Below, piece by piece: positions 48,281-62,283 of a stretch of 64,000 nucleotides of DNA. The stretch is taken from positions 19,314,054 to 19,378,053 of the forward strand of contig NC_092562.1 in NCBI RefSeq assembly GCF_037975245.1. Reading direction: 5' to 3'. Positions within the stretch are counted from its first letter, which is position 1, and every line of letters starts with the position of its first letter. A program made the position numbers and the translations under genes. Source of the DNA: Apostichopus japonicus. Lineage: Eukaryota > Echinodermata > Holothuroidea > Aspidochirotida > Stichopodidae. A model generated the notes under the pieces. That model made no database searches. It saw only the letters and a program-made list of their open reading frames with translations, and was not told the origin of the DNA.

Positions 48281-49875
48281 AGAAGTGCTAGTTAAGTATT
48301 TCTGGCCAGTGTTCAACCCGTCCTTCATCTCCAAACTGTTGGAGAAGGTTGTGTATGCACGACTTAAGCGACACTAGCATACTAATGCCCTTCACAAACA
48401 GTTTGGACTTCAAGACATTGCATCGAAGTTGTTTGAGTCAATATCTGTCCAACCGATTTCAAACAGTTTGCATTAATATCAACCTTTCGGAACCATTACC
48501 TCTAGAGTTTGGCGTTGCTCAAGGTTCCGTGCTTTGGCTTCAAGCTATTCACTATGTACACAATCATGCATAGTCACAGCTTGAATTACCATGTCTATAC
48601 GGATGACACACAAATTCACCTTCATTCAAGCCTTTTAATTAATATCTCTGCTAGTAGATGTGTTTTGGAGAATATTGAAGATTGCCTTGTTGATATCAAA
48701 TAGTGGCTGACAAGCAATAAACTTAAACTGAATGGTGACAAGATTGAAGTAATCATAACCATAATCTGAAAAACCTTCTCTATATATTGTTGAGGGCGGA
48801 AGGAGTTTCAATTAAATCCGTATCAGACAGTCAAAACTTGGATTTTATCTTGATACAGCTCTTAATATGGATGCCCATGTAAATATTTCTAATCTCTCTG
48901 ATTTCAGTTCTGGACAGAGCACTTAAATCACCCTTTAATATGTGCAATTGTTGTGGTTCTACATGAAGGGAATATCAGTAGTAACTGCAGTCGGTTAATA
49001 GTCTGTTTAAATGTATTAAAGTTCATACTCAATTTAATCAGGCTTAAAGATTAAACTTGATTAAGTTGACTAATCATTGTACCAGCACACAACTGACTTA
49101 CATAGCTCAGCTGTTAGTATGTAGAGCTCTTGCACTCTATGAGATACATGGATCCATGTACCACATGTGAAATTTATCAAAAGTTTTAGTTTTTTTTGGC
49201 TTTAATACTTTGACCTCTGCTGAGCTCATGTAACCTTTGACCTCCACTGAAAACAACGTACCATTTATACTCAAGGTGGAGCCACATGCCAAGTTCATCG
49301 AATTTTTGATTCGTTTAGTTTGTAAGGTATTCAGACCTTGACCTCTGCAGAAAACCCTTCGGTTCTTAAAGTCAATGACGGGGTTCCACATATCGATAAT
49401 TAAATACAACCAAGTTCTACTTTTGGAGTTCAACCGTTTAACAAGGTTTTCAGACTTTAACCTCTGTTGACCTCAAGTGACTATTAACCTCCACAAAAAA
49501 CAATAGGGTTGGTTCACTCAATATGCTGGATTCAAATACCAGGTATGCAGTAAACCCAAGCTTTAATTTTAATCGTGTATACAGGGTTTTCAAAATGTGA
49601 CCTCTGGTCAACTCAATTAAGATTTTTTGCTTGTACTTGCTTAGTTATATCCACAGGCAAAGAATGCATATCACAAATGACCTTTGACTTCCACAGAAAA
49701 TAATAGGATTCTTCTAATTAAAAGGTGCATCCACGTATCTAATTGGAGTTCACCCACTGTACAGTTCTTGAGTTATCGTGTTTGCAAACCAAGGTGCTAC
49801 ACACATACACAACCATCATCATCGCAAAGATTAATTTCGCCTTCGGCAAAGAATAAAACAATGAATGAAAACAAA
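48280..49875 (+). mobile_element. CR1-like LINE 3' half, unit U4
   Basis: RT remnants are SFISKLLEKVVYARLKRH at about 48320-48377, LEFGVAQGSVL near 48500-48530 and YHVYTDDTQIHLH near 48590-48625, plus NKLKLNGDKIEVI near 48715-48755, all broken by stops. The 3' repeat region is at about 49140-49690. The hairpin at 49830-49854 has lost stem pairing (ATTAATT against AAAGAAT). The element is inactive. Confidence 0.75.
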
Positions 49876-52860
49876 TCAAATCAATAAATCATTGAACACA
49901 AGAAATGCATACGTTTTATTTTTGCGTGTAGAGCTATACACTGAGTTTTCAGAGTATTTCTAAGTGAGAATAGTAATGACAATTAACTATAGTCAATAAA
50001 ACTTAATCTTTAGCTAGTAGTGTTGAATTATATATACATGCATATACATAGCATCAGATATAAAACAACCATTGTGCTGTCCTCGTTGCGTAACTATATA
50101 GTCCTTTGAATGTTCAACGTTACATGAGTAATCCAAGTTATGCAACTAATGTGAGCAGTAAGATCATTTTCATTTTCATTTGAAACATTACAACATTTTG
50201 ATAGAACTGTACAAAATGTCCAATCTAAATGGCCCTAAATGATTTCCATATTTTAAAACCTCTCCCCTATCATTACTACATGACATCAAATGCCTAACAT
50301 GCTTTTCAGCTAAATGACTGTGATACCTGGGCAGCCTATACCTCAGCGGCAGCTGCATATAGATATATATTGAACGGCTGATTCAACAAATATAATCGTA
50401 CCAATGATGATGTTCTTTTCCTCGTGATCTCTTACAGCACCAACGTTGTTTGTTATCTTCTGAACAGCATATGCCGTTTTTCCTCAACGTATAACTGAAT
50501 ATATTGCATGAGTGAATAGAGATATAGAGTGACAGAAAGTGGCAAATTACCAATATAATTTTCCCAGCTGCTTCGAGAAATGAAACACATGTAACTCCTC
50601 TGTAAACTGGGTTATCACGTTATGCACGTATGTGGATAGTTTGTCATGATAGACTTGAACTTTGAATGTGCTAATATTTGGGCAATAGATATACCGTATC
50701 CTAAATACACCTGAAAGTTCAAAGGTAGCATATATAAATACAAATGTTTTTTATTGACTTAATTCGAACTAAATGACTGTGGTCTCAGTTCGACAGAGAA
50801 GTTCTCACTACCTAAACGCTACCCATCACTGGATAGCTGACTAGCTGGTTAGCCATTCATGGCACAATCAATGTGCCGTATCATGCTGTAACTTTTGCTG
50901 TTTACGTATTTTTTAAATTTTTTATTTCAACTTTATTTTAAGAGGGTAGCTCGTTTAGCAATAACTAATCTTTTAAGAGGCCCTCTAATAAGACGTATAT
51001 GTCTTATTTATGTAGATATAAACAGAGTCGGATCTTTTCGGAGGTCGGTCGCCATGTTTATTGCTGGCCTGAAAGAGGTCGCTTTTTACTTTTACGTGAA
51101 ATACATTATTATAGCAATCTCAATACATAACACATGACAGTGCAAATTTTTTGCTATGAGAGCCTGAAGCCTTTTGTAACTTGTGAACAGACCTCTTTAC
51201 TGAGTAGAAAACAATTTTCGTAAACTGTTCCTGTGAGGCCTAAAGGGTCTAAAATTGCCTCTATTGACCCAATTATTGCACCATTTATTGTAGAATCGGG
51301 GAGTTTAAGTTTGTCTCCCGAAGCCTAAAAAGACGTACAATAGAGGGCTCCGTAATTTATATTTATATTCAGCAATTATGCTCATGTATTTTAGCCATCC
51401 AAAGTTATAGTGTATTCATCGTTGAGTTTATAAACCAGAGTTATTAAAAAGGAACTTATAAGCTAATATCCGCTTTTGAAGAATACATATGAAGATTTTC
51501 ACGTGTACGCTCGGTTTAAAGTTACTAGTGTAAGGCCCGGCTTAACTTATAGGCCTACCTGGAACTATCAAGAATAAGCCTTGCAATAACATATCAAATA
51601 TGTGTTCTCCTACTGCATTTTGGCATTTTACCTGTGATAGGAGAACAGTCGGGCGTATTGATGTTGACTGTAATAGGAGTATGCCGCCCAAAGATCACCT
51701 TTGCTCTGTACAGTTAATTATTTATTCAAAATATGGGTAACCAGCAAGCGCATGTTTGCGTGCTATGTACGATAGTGGATATTGTTGTCTTACCCATATA
51801 TCTTGAAATTCCATTCTATATGTCGTCCACACCGATCGCGTCCTCTGTGGAAAACACTATTCTTCCTTCCTCTGTGCACACTACATCATTCCCGGTAATA
51901 CATGCAGAAAATGTATCGGGCAGACACAATATTCTATTAGTAACGCTCACATCATTACATGATTATCTTATATCTAACCATACCTAAATATGGGTTAATT
52001 TAAAAGAACTTTTTTATTAAATCATTCCTACATCTAATGAAATCGGTTTAACAGTTTCTTAGGTAGCCTTCTCACGTAGTCCGGGAATATCTTTCCATAT
52101 GAATTTAAGCTTCTGAAAACTAACTATCTAAGAAAAAGCTATTTAGTGTATGAAACTTTCTTTGGAAATTTTATCCACAGGAAATTTGTCGGTCAAATTA
52201 ATCTGCTAGTAACTTTCGAACATTTATTTTAAAGTTGGTCATTTGCATTATCTGGTTAGGGAAGTATAGTTTGATTGTGATAACACGTTCGGAATAACGT
52301 GGTCAGTTTGAAACAAAACAGAGCCAAATAAACAAATATTAACGCATGATATTGGAAAAAAGGATATTCACAGCTCTTGACATTTTCGCATGCAGTGACC
52401 GCTCAGTGATCCGTCACATGAACTATTGACATTTTGCTCACTCAAGCGCGCTTTGTGATCTCTGGGGCAAATCAAAATGAGTATAAAACATATATATGAA
52501 AAAATAAATACAAGATTATAAAAGTCACGGGTTTCTTAAAGTGAACAAAGACTGTGCAAATGAAAGGCAATGACTAAAACTTTAGCTTAGTCACAACTTC
52601 ATTTAACTTACGGTTTTATCTTAAAATCTCTTCCTTGCAGATTTTAGATCCTGTTGGTTAAGTTATGTCGTTGCTTAGATTTGCTTTCGTTACTCTTCCT
52701 GTGTTCTGTTTGTTTTAAGTTCCAACTCGGGTTCTTTCCGTTCGCTATGTTTCATTCTACAGTTCATTTTACTGACTTTAGAGTATTTAATCCTGGTTCT
52801 GTGAATTTTGTTTTTTTGTTCCATTACGTTTCTTTTTTTAACCTTTTTGGCCGCTTAAGA
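49876..52860. other. Intergenic, U4: no gene recognised
   Basis: Collinear with U1 1701-4560, with a small insertion at 50910-50992. An 84-codon frame at 51733-51987 begins MGNQQAHVCVLC; its start is shared by the other units but they end it differently. Confidence 0.5.
50910..50992 (-). mobile_element. 83-bp retroposon 3' end, U4 only
   Basis: Inserted between two copies of ACGTAT (50904-50909, 50993-50998). On the minus strand it ends TTAAAATAAAGTTGAAAT followed by an A/T-rich tail, the look of a 5'-truncated retroposon with a poly(A)-type signal. Confidence 0.6.
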
Positions 52861-53159
52861 ATGAATCGTTAATTTTACTTACGTTTACTTATTAATTTGT
52901 TTCAATAACCGCTCCCAACCCCAAAAGACCCCCCCCCCCCCCAAGAAAAAGACACATTTACAAAAAACCTCGAAGCACTCCATACTTGAATAAACGGTAC
53001 CTTACAGTTAATTTTCATGCTCTTATTTTCTAAGCTTGACATATTTTGTTCGTTTGAATGATCGCATATTGTAGATCTGGCTTAATTGAATAGCGTTTGC
53101 CATTGCATCTCTCAACATTGCATTCTAATTGTTAGTAAGAAAATGATATGATATTATTA

Positions 53160-53711
53160 TTTCTTGGAGCCTGGGTCCTCTCCTTTAAATAAAATCAAAG
53201 TTTAGACGTTAAATGGTGTATTCCGAGGCATATATAGATATGATAAATTAGTCTGAATTCAGCATTAATCAAGTTGACCTTTGCGAATAGTGATATAAGG
53301 GTACTGGGGGTCTGGTTCCGCACACCCAGTTTTGAAAGGTAAGTTTGTGGGGCGGGGAATTCAGGTTCACTCACCCAAGGCTATACTTTTGAACCTATAT
53401 GGTGCTAAAAGTACGTAACAAAACTCATTCATTAATCTGGCAAGAGGCTTATTGTGTATTACTTTTTTTCCAGATTTGATTAGGGGGCAGGCAGTGGGGT
53501 GAAGGATTCAGTGCAGATTTTATTTGAGGAGGGGTGAAGGATTCAGTGGAGATTTCATTTGGGAACGGGAGGGGATGAAGGATTCTGTGCAGATTGGGGG
53601 GGGGGTGCTCACTCCCATTGTGGTTTAGTTTCCGTCTGTTCCATTCTGTGGACAATAAGCAGCTGAAGGTCTTAGAAAAAGATACTGAAGAAGAAAAAAT
53701 AGAATAAATAT
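53160..53711. other. Deletion junction and GAAGGATTC minisatellite, U4
   Basis: At about 53163 the sequence jumps from the equivalent of U1 5030 to the equivalent of U1 7410, a loss of about 2.4 kb. The minisatellite follows at 53472-53612. Confidence 0.7.
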
Positions 53712-56700
53712 CGTCCCCGTTTTTCGCGTAGTGGCGAATGTTCACTTTTGGCGAAATTGAGATAATTATTGTTCTTACCTATTTCGAGGGTGAAGAATCG
53801 GTTAAGGCGGGCTAGAAGTTCTAAAAATGTCTAGTTGTTTAGTTATTTCTGACTGATTTTTGACGAATGTCCACCTAAAGCCCACTCTCGTTTTCACAAA
53901 CTGACGAATACTTTAGTCATTATTACCACTCAGTAACACAGCATCACAATTTTACATGCGTTTTTGCATAACGACGAATATTACCCTTTAGAACAAGCCG
54001 AACACAACAACCATGTCAACTAACTGCCATTTGAAAACAACCAGGATTATGGGAAGGTAACATCTTTATTATTTCCACCTCGTCTTTCAATTGATTTATG
54101 AAGCATTTCATACACGATAGTATAACTCATGAAAACAGAATGGCCAGTGGGTCAACAATAATATACCTGAATAGTAGCCTATAGTGTTATGATTGCAGTA
54201 TATTCGATGCCTGTATCTGTTACGCGAGTAGCTATATAAAGTAGACTGGAGTAACGCTATTTATCTCTACTGAATCGGTGTAACAGTGTCGGTACATTAA
54301 ATTAGAGTTGTGTGTAAATGAGGAAACATGCAGTGTAATTCACTGACGGACATTGATGACAATGTTTGTAACTCGTATAAAAATGATGAATATATCACTC
54401 AAATTTTAATTGTGACCGCGATACCTAGACCAAGGTTAATTAATTTAAACCATTATTAGTGTTAGCCTAACCATACCTACGTATTAAAGGATAGGATCCC
54501 TACCATCATAATGAACTTTTATCACCAAGATCCTCCTGATGAACTTATCCCTAAAATATCTAAGTCCATTACCTTGCACGGTACGGGAGTAAATTGGTTA
54601 TTAAAAGTCGTGGCATGGAGCTACTTTGTTGCCAATGTGTAGTGCCACTTGGGATGGTGGGATGGGGGGGGGGGCTGTAATTTAATTATTTAAGTTTCCT
54701 GTCTCCTTTCAATGTGAATGTAAACAGTTCAATAAACAAAATCTAGTATTATGACAAATTGAAACATGCAAACACCAGCTTCAATTTAATATGTAAAGAA
54801 ACGTTAAACATGTAACATCTCCCTAAAGAAGTACGGTTTCTCTTAGCTGTTGGTGGCTTTGCGAGTCATCACGGGCATTGCTCTAACCTAACTGTTAGCT
54901 ACCTTTATCTAGCTTAGTAATACCTAGTTACATAGTTGAAGGTCAAATACTTTTACATGAAATTTTGGAAGGTACTAAAATAGTTTATACTTAAGTAGTA
55001 ACTTTGCTACAAAGGACGAGGGAGGGGAGGGGGGGGGCGTTTAGACCGAATTACTAGAAAATCTGTATAGCAACCTTCAGATCTGACAGAACATTGGACG
55101 TATTCTTTCACAGGCTAAGAATTTCAGGATCACAGGGGAATTTATACCAGAACTTTTGGAAAAATAAACGAAGTATGAACCAGAATATGGACATACAAAC
55201 CAAATGAACATCACCAGACTGATACACCCTCAGCCCTGGTTTCCATACATTTGGATTGTTAACACATACGGTTGCTCGACATAAGAAAGGAGAAGGCATT
55301 TGCTGTTCCAGAACGGAAGTTGCAAGCCACTCGAAGAATCTATGTATTGCAGATATCAAACGTTTAAGTAATCCATGATATTGTGTCTCATTAAGATTGA
55401 AAGGAAAGAATTATAACAAAGGGTCTTTTTCTTGACTTTGCCAAATCAATTAATGAAGGATTTTTTACGATTTATCAAAGACACATGGCTTATTCATTGG
55501 CTGACACAATTTCTTCAAGGATGGTCCAGACAAGTTAGGTTGGATAAAGGGATATCGAAATATCGGAAATAAAGGCTAGTGTGCTTTAGGGGAGAGGGGT
55601 CCATTATCTGCTATATATGCTTATATTATGTACTATATAACTTATATAAATATAAAAATATCAAATTCACACATTTCTGTCACAAAAATATGCCGATGAT
55701 ACTGCTATATCATGCACACTTCCTAAGAGCTCTGTTGAATCTGACCAATGAAATTATCAATTTCTGTAATGATGACATAGTTCCAACATGTGACTACAAG
55801 ACTTTATTTTGTCACCCCAAAATAAAGGAATTTGTTTTGAAAGTAAAACCATATAAAATGAAGGTATCATTTTATCAAGATCGCAACGTATTATAATTGA
55901 GGGATCTGAGGTGGCTAGAACCTCGAAAACTGAGTACTGGGAGTATAGAGCGACGACAGTTTGATCTTGTCTGCAAAACATCAAGGTATTAAAAAAAAGT
56001 ATATTATATAGTATCTAGTGTGGCTTATACGTTGTGTCTTTCTGTAACCAAAAGGCTAAGGAAAATGTTTTCAATAGTATTATTCTACCATGGCACATGT
56101 GATCTATACAGTGCGTGCCTGGCATCATTTTATATTGCCAAAAAAAGCAAAGAATGAAGTTTCTTAAATACAAATCAGCTATATTTAATTTAAATTACAA
56201 TATACTTTTAAAAAAAGCAAATGCTGCTGCAAGACCTGAGTATTAACTTTTGTACGTGTAGATGTATTTTATATGATATCCTATCATCTTAACATTTTTC
56301 TCTCTATTATATCAGTTATTCTTGGACTGTTGGTTGTAGTCTGTTTGTTGTATCGTTTTATGTCTTTAACTTTTGTATGTGTAAATGTGTTTGATATGAT
56401 ATCCTATCATCTTAAAAAATAACCTTTTTTATTAGTTCTTTTTCTTGTTGAGGTATTATATGACTCCTCTCTATAAATTTTATATGTATACTGGAAGGAA
56501 ATAAAAAGAAGGAACATCATACTATAGTAAAACTTGGAAACACTTGATAAATGGCACAGTTGTTTCCTTCTTTAAATCTAAGGATTCACACGAGGTTGCG
56601 TTGGATATTATTAATGGGCATGTGAGCGTAAGATTTTTTTTATATGTATACTGGAAGGAAATAAAAAAAGGAGCAACATACTATCGTACAACTTGGAAAC

Positions 56701-57687
56701 ACTTAAACAATGGTACAGTTGTTTCCTTCTTTAAATCTGACGATTCACACGAGGTTGGGTTGGATATTATGAATGTGCCTGTAATCTTAAGAAAAATGTC
56801 ACATTCCGTTTAAGCGGAGCGTATAGTGAAAACACTTCCAAAACTTTTGAAGGCTACTTAGAAACTATTGTCAGAGACATTTCACGTAATACACTCACTT
56901 GAAAATGAAGAATTGCACACAATTTTCCGTATACTGTGTGCTTCATAAGAATTCCGACTTAACAGATACGCCACTGGAACTATTATTTTTGCAACTGCAT
57001 GCGTTCACATTTCATAACATCCCTTGTCTATATCATACATTGTAGAAAAGGGTGGAGGTTCTTTTAAAATAAATAGGACCCCCTTTCAGCAGCCGGCTCT
57101 CCTTGACCTGCCTACCTCAACATCCCTGTATACCCGACACCATCCATGTCACCCACGAAAAACATACTAAAACACTTACATCCGCCCACAACCCATACAA
57201 ATTCCTTGTCTATTGTATAAATTGCAACAAAACGTGAGCGTTCTTTTAAAAATTAATAAGACCAATGTACCACCCCTTCGATTATTTTCTTCTTACGTAA
57301 TGTGATTCTACCTACCACCTCCCCTCTTCCCCCATGTGACAGTGAACATTCACGGTGTACCCTATGGCTACTACACAAACGTGACGGATACTAGTCTGTG
57401 ACAGGACGAAACTTCAAAATTTAGTTCTAGCATAGTGACGAATGTGTGACGAATGTCTAAAATTAACTGCAAATGACATGATATAACGACGAATATGTTT
57501 ACACTAAAATTACTACTTTGTAAGAATTTATTCGATCAGCAACAAATATGACAACTCAAAGTCTTTTTGTTATATTTAAAATATTGACAACTTTCGGTAC
57601 AAAAGATCCTTTTTCAATTACGCTATACTAAAGTCAAAATGTGAAAATCTTTAGAGCGCGTTTTCTCAAAACTCTCAAAACATTTTA
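53712..57687. mobile_element. 4-kb unclassified insertion, U4 only
   Basis: About 3.98 kb with no counterpart in U1-U3. Host sequence resumes at the GACGGGGGGATCATTG block near 57688, and about 15 host bases are lost at the junction. Both ends carry GACGAAT motifs (53862, 53903, 53973; 57437, 57448, 57488), including a 14-base match ATAACGACGAATAT at 53968-53981 and 57483-57496 in direct orientation. Inside are several direct repeats. No transposase, RT or integrase frame is recognised; open frames at 55579-55896 (plus) and 55108-55359 (minus) match nothing I know. Confidence 0.6.
56478..56800 (+). repeat. Two tandem copies of a 159-bp unit with an open frame through both
   Basis: The units start near TATATGTATACTGGAAGG (about 56480 and 56640) with a period of 159 bases, exactly 53 codons. 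A frame at 56544-56813 crosses both, giving NGTVVSFFKS(K/D)DSHEV twice. Other direct repeats nearby are at about 56243/56365 and 57015/57190. Confidence 0.75.
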
Positions 57688-60470
57688 GACGGGGGGATCA
57701 TTGAAAAAGTTTTGCACATTTGATTTCTCTACATATGAAATTATTTTGCTCGTTTGCACATTCTACTCAATATCAGACATTTGTTGTAATAGCCAGTATT
57801 CATTTATCTCTACCAACCAATATTGCAGTGGATAAAAAGATTGGTTTCTTTTACAAAGTATAAGTATTCCAAAACTTGTGCCAGAAATTGTTATCTTACT
57901 CTTCTGGTTAAATTACATTATACTCCTATAATATTATGGATAGGGAGATAGAAGAAGGCGTGGTAGGGTAGGGGTAGGGTAGGGGCCGGGTAGGGGTGTT
58001 TTTTATGGTAGCCATCGCTCATGATTTACCCAGTCTATTCCTAAAGACATCAATGTTTTGTTCTTAAAAGAGAGGAGGGTAGGGAGGGCAACAGGGTTGA
58101 GGGGGTTGAAACTTGAAAGTCCTAGTGTTTTAGATACATTACAAATCAATAGTTCAATAGTTGTTTTGGGTACATAAGTTCATTATCAGGGCTTGCGGGG
58201 AAAAGTCCCATTCCTAATTTTGTGAAGATTATAAATCAGTTGAATTATATCATTTTAATTCGGAGAGAAGCTGTTGCAATGCTACTTGGTATGCATCAGT
58301 TTGCGCCTGTACAGTCAGTGAATAAATATATGAATTAATGTTTCTATTTCTCTTCCAAGTTTTGTGATGGGTATTACCATAAAGCCATTTCTCACATCTG
58401 TTTCAGGTTATTCTTTGTAAAAGGAAACAAAAATAATTTGTCGTCAGTATGAGGTTTGTCCTGAGCCTTTTCTCGTATCAGAGAGTTTATGCAAAGGCCG
58501 TGCGAGTATTACAAACGTGATTAGTTGTCATTGGATGTCCTCAATCACTGATACAGGTTTCAGCTATTTAGAGACATCTTTTTCTTTTAACACATTATTT
58601 CTCAAAATCTTCAGATAATCAATTTATATGATATTCTGTTGAAAATTTCAATCGGTTTGTATTTTGAGAGAATCTTTGAACCAATGTGATTAAACCTGTA
58701 TAGTATGCTAAGTTTTCTTGTAAAGCTGAAGCAGGCATTGGGTGGGTATCTTAGTGCCATTCATGCTAATTCTGTAATATTCACAGATATATGGATACCC
58801 CTCTCTCTTTACAAAGAGATCTGTATATTATCAAGCCATTCTGTGTTGGTTCGTTACATTTAGAAATTGAGCAAGTTCCAAACCTTTTAGTTTGTTGGAA
58901 AAATTTTATTTTGACCCTTGATTAGTAATCTGTACTGTGCATCTTGTGAGGCGGCATATTCTATAACTACTGTGGGATGCTAGAAAACGTCAGATACTTA
59001 CAGACGGACTTGTAGTACTCCAGTCTGTATTCGTATTAGAGTCCATACTCAGGTACATTTTGCCATACTTGTACTCATGACGTTGCACTAGTACTCAGGA
59101 CTTTGTACTTGTACTCATACTGTAGACTTTGTACTCTCACTATCGGCCTGCTTACAGAAAATCAGTATTATGATCGAACTTCCTTAGACATTTCTCTCGG
59201 TATTTTATAGACCAATCCAAAGAAGAAATAAATTGCTGCATGAAAATCCCCAGTGTTTCAGTCTTCATGGGGATATTTGTTTTGAACAATTTTAATCAGT
59301 TTAAGATGCGCTTTGCATATGGCTTGCAAGAGCGTGGGACAAACAGAATGGTCCATTTAATATATTTTCAAAATAGGGGGTATTGAATAATCAGTATTCA
59401 AATATAAGCAGTACTGTGATTAATTAACTTACTTTAATACTCTGGCTTGATTTAAGGCTTATTATCAAAACAGTGTATCTGAGTTTCACAGGCTCTTTCG
59501 TTTGTTTGTTGTTTTTTTTATAAATAAATTCATATCCTATATCTCAATTGCATATAACATATGTGTTGTTCTGTTTGTTCCACAAAGCAACCATTGCCTA
59601 GCAACGTTACCTAAAGTGTCTCATTCTGAATTGAAAAACAGAAAATTTCAAGTTTCCTCAGCTTGTTTCTATCTCTTCTTCTTTCCTGTATTTTGCTGTT
59701 GATATTTGTCAGTTATTTAGGATAAGTTCCAAATGAATTATTGTAATTGCCAATAAGTTTAGAATATCACATTTTTTCGACCATTTATGAAAGTGTGTAT
59801 GAGTGGATCCACAATTCCATCTTCTTGTCTTCTGTCATTTTCTTTATCTTCTTCGAGTGTGAGCAGTGAAATTGTTGGTAGAATTCATATGATTGTACAT
59901 TTTGTACCTAAGATTACTTTTTTTTATTATTACATTATTACCATTAGTTAACATATAAACAGATATATCATACTTTTGGTTACAAGTTTTGAGAAACATG
60001 TAAAAACAGTTAAAACGGAAAATTGGCTCTTGTGATTTTCATGCTTTCTTTCCCCCCCCCTTTCCCCTCCCATTTCTTTGGGCCGGGGCGGGTAACATAT
60101 AGGTTATCCCGTACTAACCAGAATATATTAATTCCTTAACTCCTGTCGGACCCATCCTCCATTTACACATTAAATCAAATCAATCATTTCAGATAGTCAG
60201 CTACCAGAGCCCCAAAGTTTGGATACCGGAGATGAACAATTTCACTCTGATATAAACATCATCTAAACGATGTATACTGAACAAACTCACGGTGGCCTAT
60301 AATTTCGTGCTTTTACAACATATTTTAATTATTGTACTAAATTCACTCTACTTATTTGACTATTTGACACAGTACCTAAGAAGTATCTCTCTTGTTCGTT
60401 TGGTACCCCACAACACCCCCCCCCCCCAACTGTTGGGTAATATTTTTTGTTGCTTTGTTGAAGCGAGTAA
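57688..60470. other. Intergenic, U4 after the insertion: no gene recognised
   Basis: Collinear with U1 7980-10830, with a short G-rich array at 57962-57998 and GTACTC repeats near 59020-59145. Confidence 0.5.
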
Positions 60471-60473
60471 ATC

Positions 60474-60820
60474 TTGCTATAAAAAATCCTCCATTTTTTC
60501 AGCAGTCTTTCAAGTAAGGCTATTTTTACTGCTTCAAGTGATCCGTTCGAATGCTCCTGCAACACAGTGGCGTGCATAACTGAAAAGTGGGAAGGGAGAA
60601 AACATGTATCTACTCCTCTTTCTAAAGTGGGGTGGCGTCGAACTTCACTCCACCCCTCCTCTGATTATGACACTGCATATACACTAGAGTTTCCATTTTA
60701 AATCTAAGAAGTATCTCTCTTGTTCGTTTGGTACCCCCACCAACACCCCCCCCCCACCCTAACTGTTGGGGAATATTTTTTGTTGCTTTGTTGAGGCGAG
60801 TAAATTCAATATAACATCTG
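60474..60820 (+). repeat. Local duplication in U4
   Basis: 60474-60700 repeats 61411-61640 (segment ending ACACTAGAGTTTCCATTT), and 60702-60750 repeats 60374-60420 (AAGAAGTATCTCTCTTG). The pattern is a direct duplication of a block of about 1 kb whose first copy has lost its middle. Confidence 0.75.
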
Positions 60821-62227
60821 TAATAAAGAAGTGTACTGGACAGCGACTGAACTTTATTGTAAAACTGGACAGCGACTGAACTTTATAGTCAAACAGGCAC
60901 TTCTTTCAATAAAGATATGGAAATTCGACATATACAGTGAAATCAGTAAACGTAACATTGCAATACAAATGATACCTTATCGACTGACCACCGACGGCTA
61001 TTAGCCGTCTATAAAGTCTATCACCGTGGTAATCACCTAACCTAAAATTGTACCCATAAACTATCAGAACTCCATAAAATAAATGTTTATGCAGCAGGGT
61101 ATGAAAACCCGCCCGCTATCTGCCGGTCGCACTTTGCGATCACCAGAACCTGAATATTTCATGTTCAAACGTTTAATGTATCCATATGAATACAATACAA
61201 TCAGGAGAACAGACCGCAGGCGAAAATTGCCAAATTGGAGAAAACTGCCACGTTTGCTTAAATTGTGTCATTTCTAGGGGATAATTTGCAAAACCCATCT
61301 TTTTGGTAGTTTTATATGGTTTTATAAAATGTTCTTATCTGCTGTCCCAACTGCCCTCTCCTATGTATCCTTACCAACCCCCACAACAAAGCGTATGTTT
61401 GTTAGTTACTTTGTTATAAAAATCATCCATTTTGTCAGCAGTCTTGTAACTTTTCAAGTAAGGCTATTTTAACTGCTTGAAGTAAAATGTTTGCACTCCT
61501 GCAACACAGTGGAGTGCATAACTAAAAAGTGGGAAGGAACAAATCATATATCTACTCCTCTTTCTAAAGTGGGGTGGCGTCGAACTTCACGCCACCCCAC
61601 CTCTGATTATGACACTGAATATACACTAGAGTTTCCATTTAACATTATGCTGCATAGACAGTGGTTACATAATAAGCATGTTAGCTATCTGACCCTTTCT
61701 TTAATATATTCATATTCTTTATTTCAATGTAAACTAATGTAAGGTTCACTTCAATCTCATTGTCTTATGTCCCCGCCGACTATAGCCTTCAAGGAAGGCC
61801 GCCAACGAACCGGATCCTTCACACGGCTATTCTGAACGTCAAAAGGACGGATATCTATACGTCCCAATACTCTTTACTGTGATCCAACAGTTATAAATAT
61901 AGGTTACATTTTCTGTCTTAACTTTACACTTAGAAGTTTGTAAACTGGTAACTTGGTAGAGAAAGACGGACTTGAAATTGAATCCCAAAAACTCAGTCTC
62001 GGCTATAGAACTGTTACAAATTATCTTTGAACACCATGTGCACAAAATTACACTAACCTGTGCGCAATATACGGTATTAAGAAACGAAGTAGCCTATAAG
62101 CATTTCGTTCTCGCGGTACTGTGGTTACAGCTATACGTAAAAAAAGACCTCCCTTCGGAAAAACATGTACATTGTACGTCCATCTTCGTTGGGTGCAGAT
62201 ATTTTTAAGAAGATACAAGAAAACAGA

Positions 62228-62228
<1 letters not shown>
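60821..62228. other. Intergenic, U4: no firm gene; small ORF region
   Basis: Collinear with U1 10860-12186. Holds the doubled GGACAGCGA unit near 60836-60895 and the 78-codon version of the small ORF at 61972-62208. Confidence 0.5.

Positions 62229-62277
<49 letters not shown>
62229..62277. repeat. TA microsatellite, U4
   Basis: About 24 TA units at the same site as in the other units. Confidence 0.9.
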
Positions 62278-62283
<6 letters not shown>

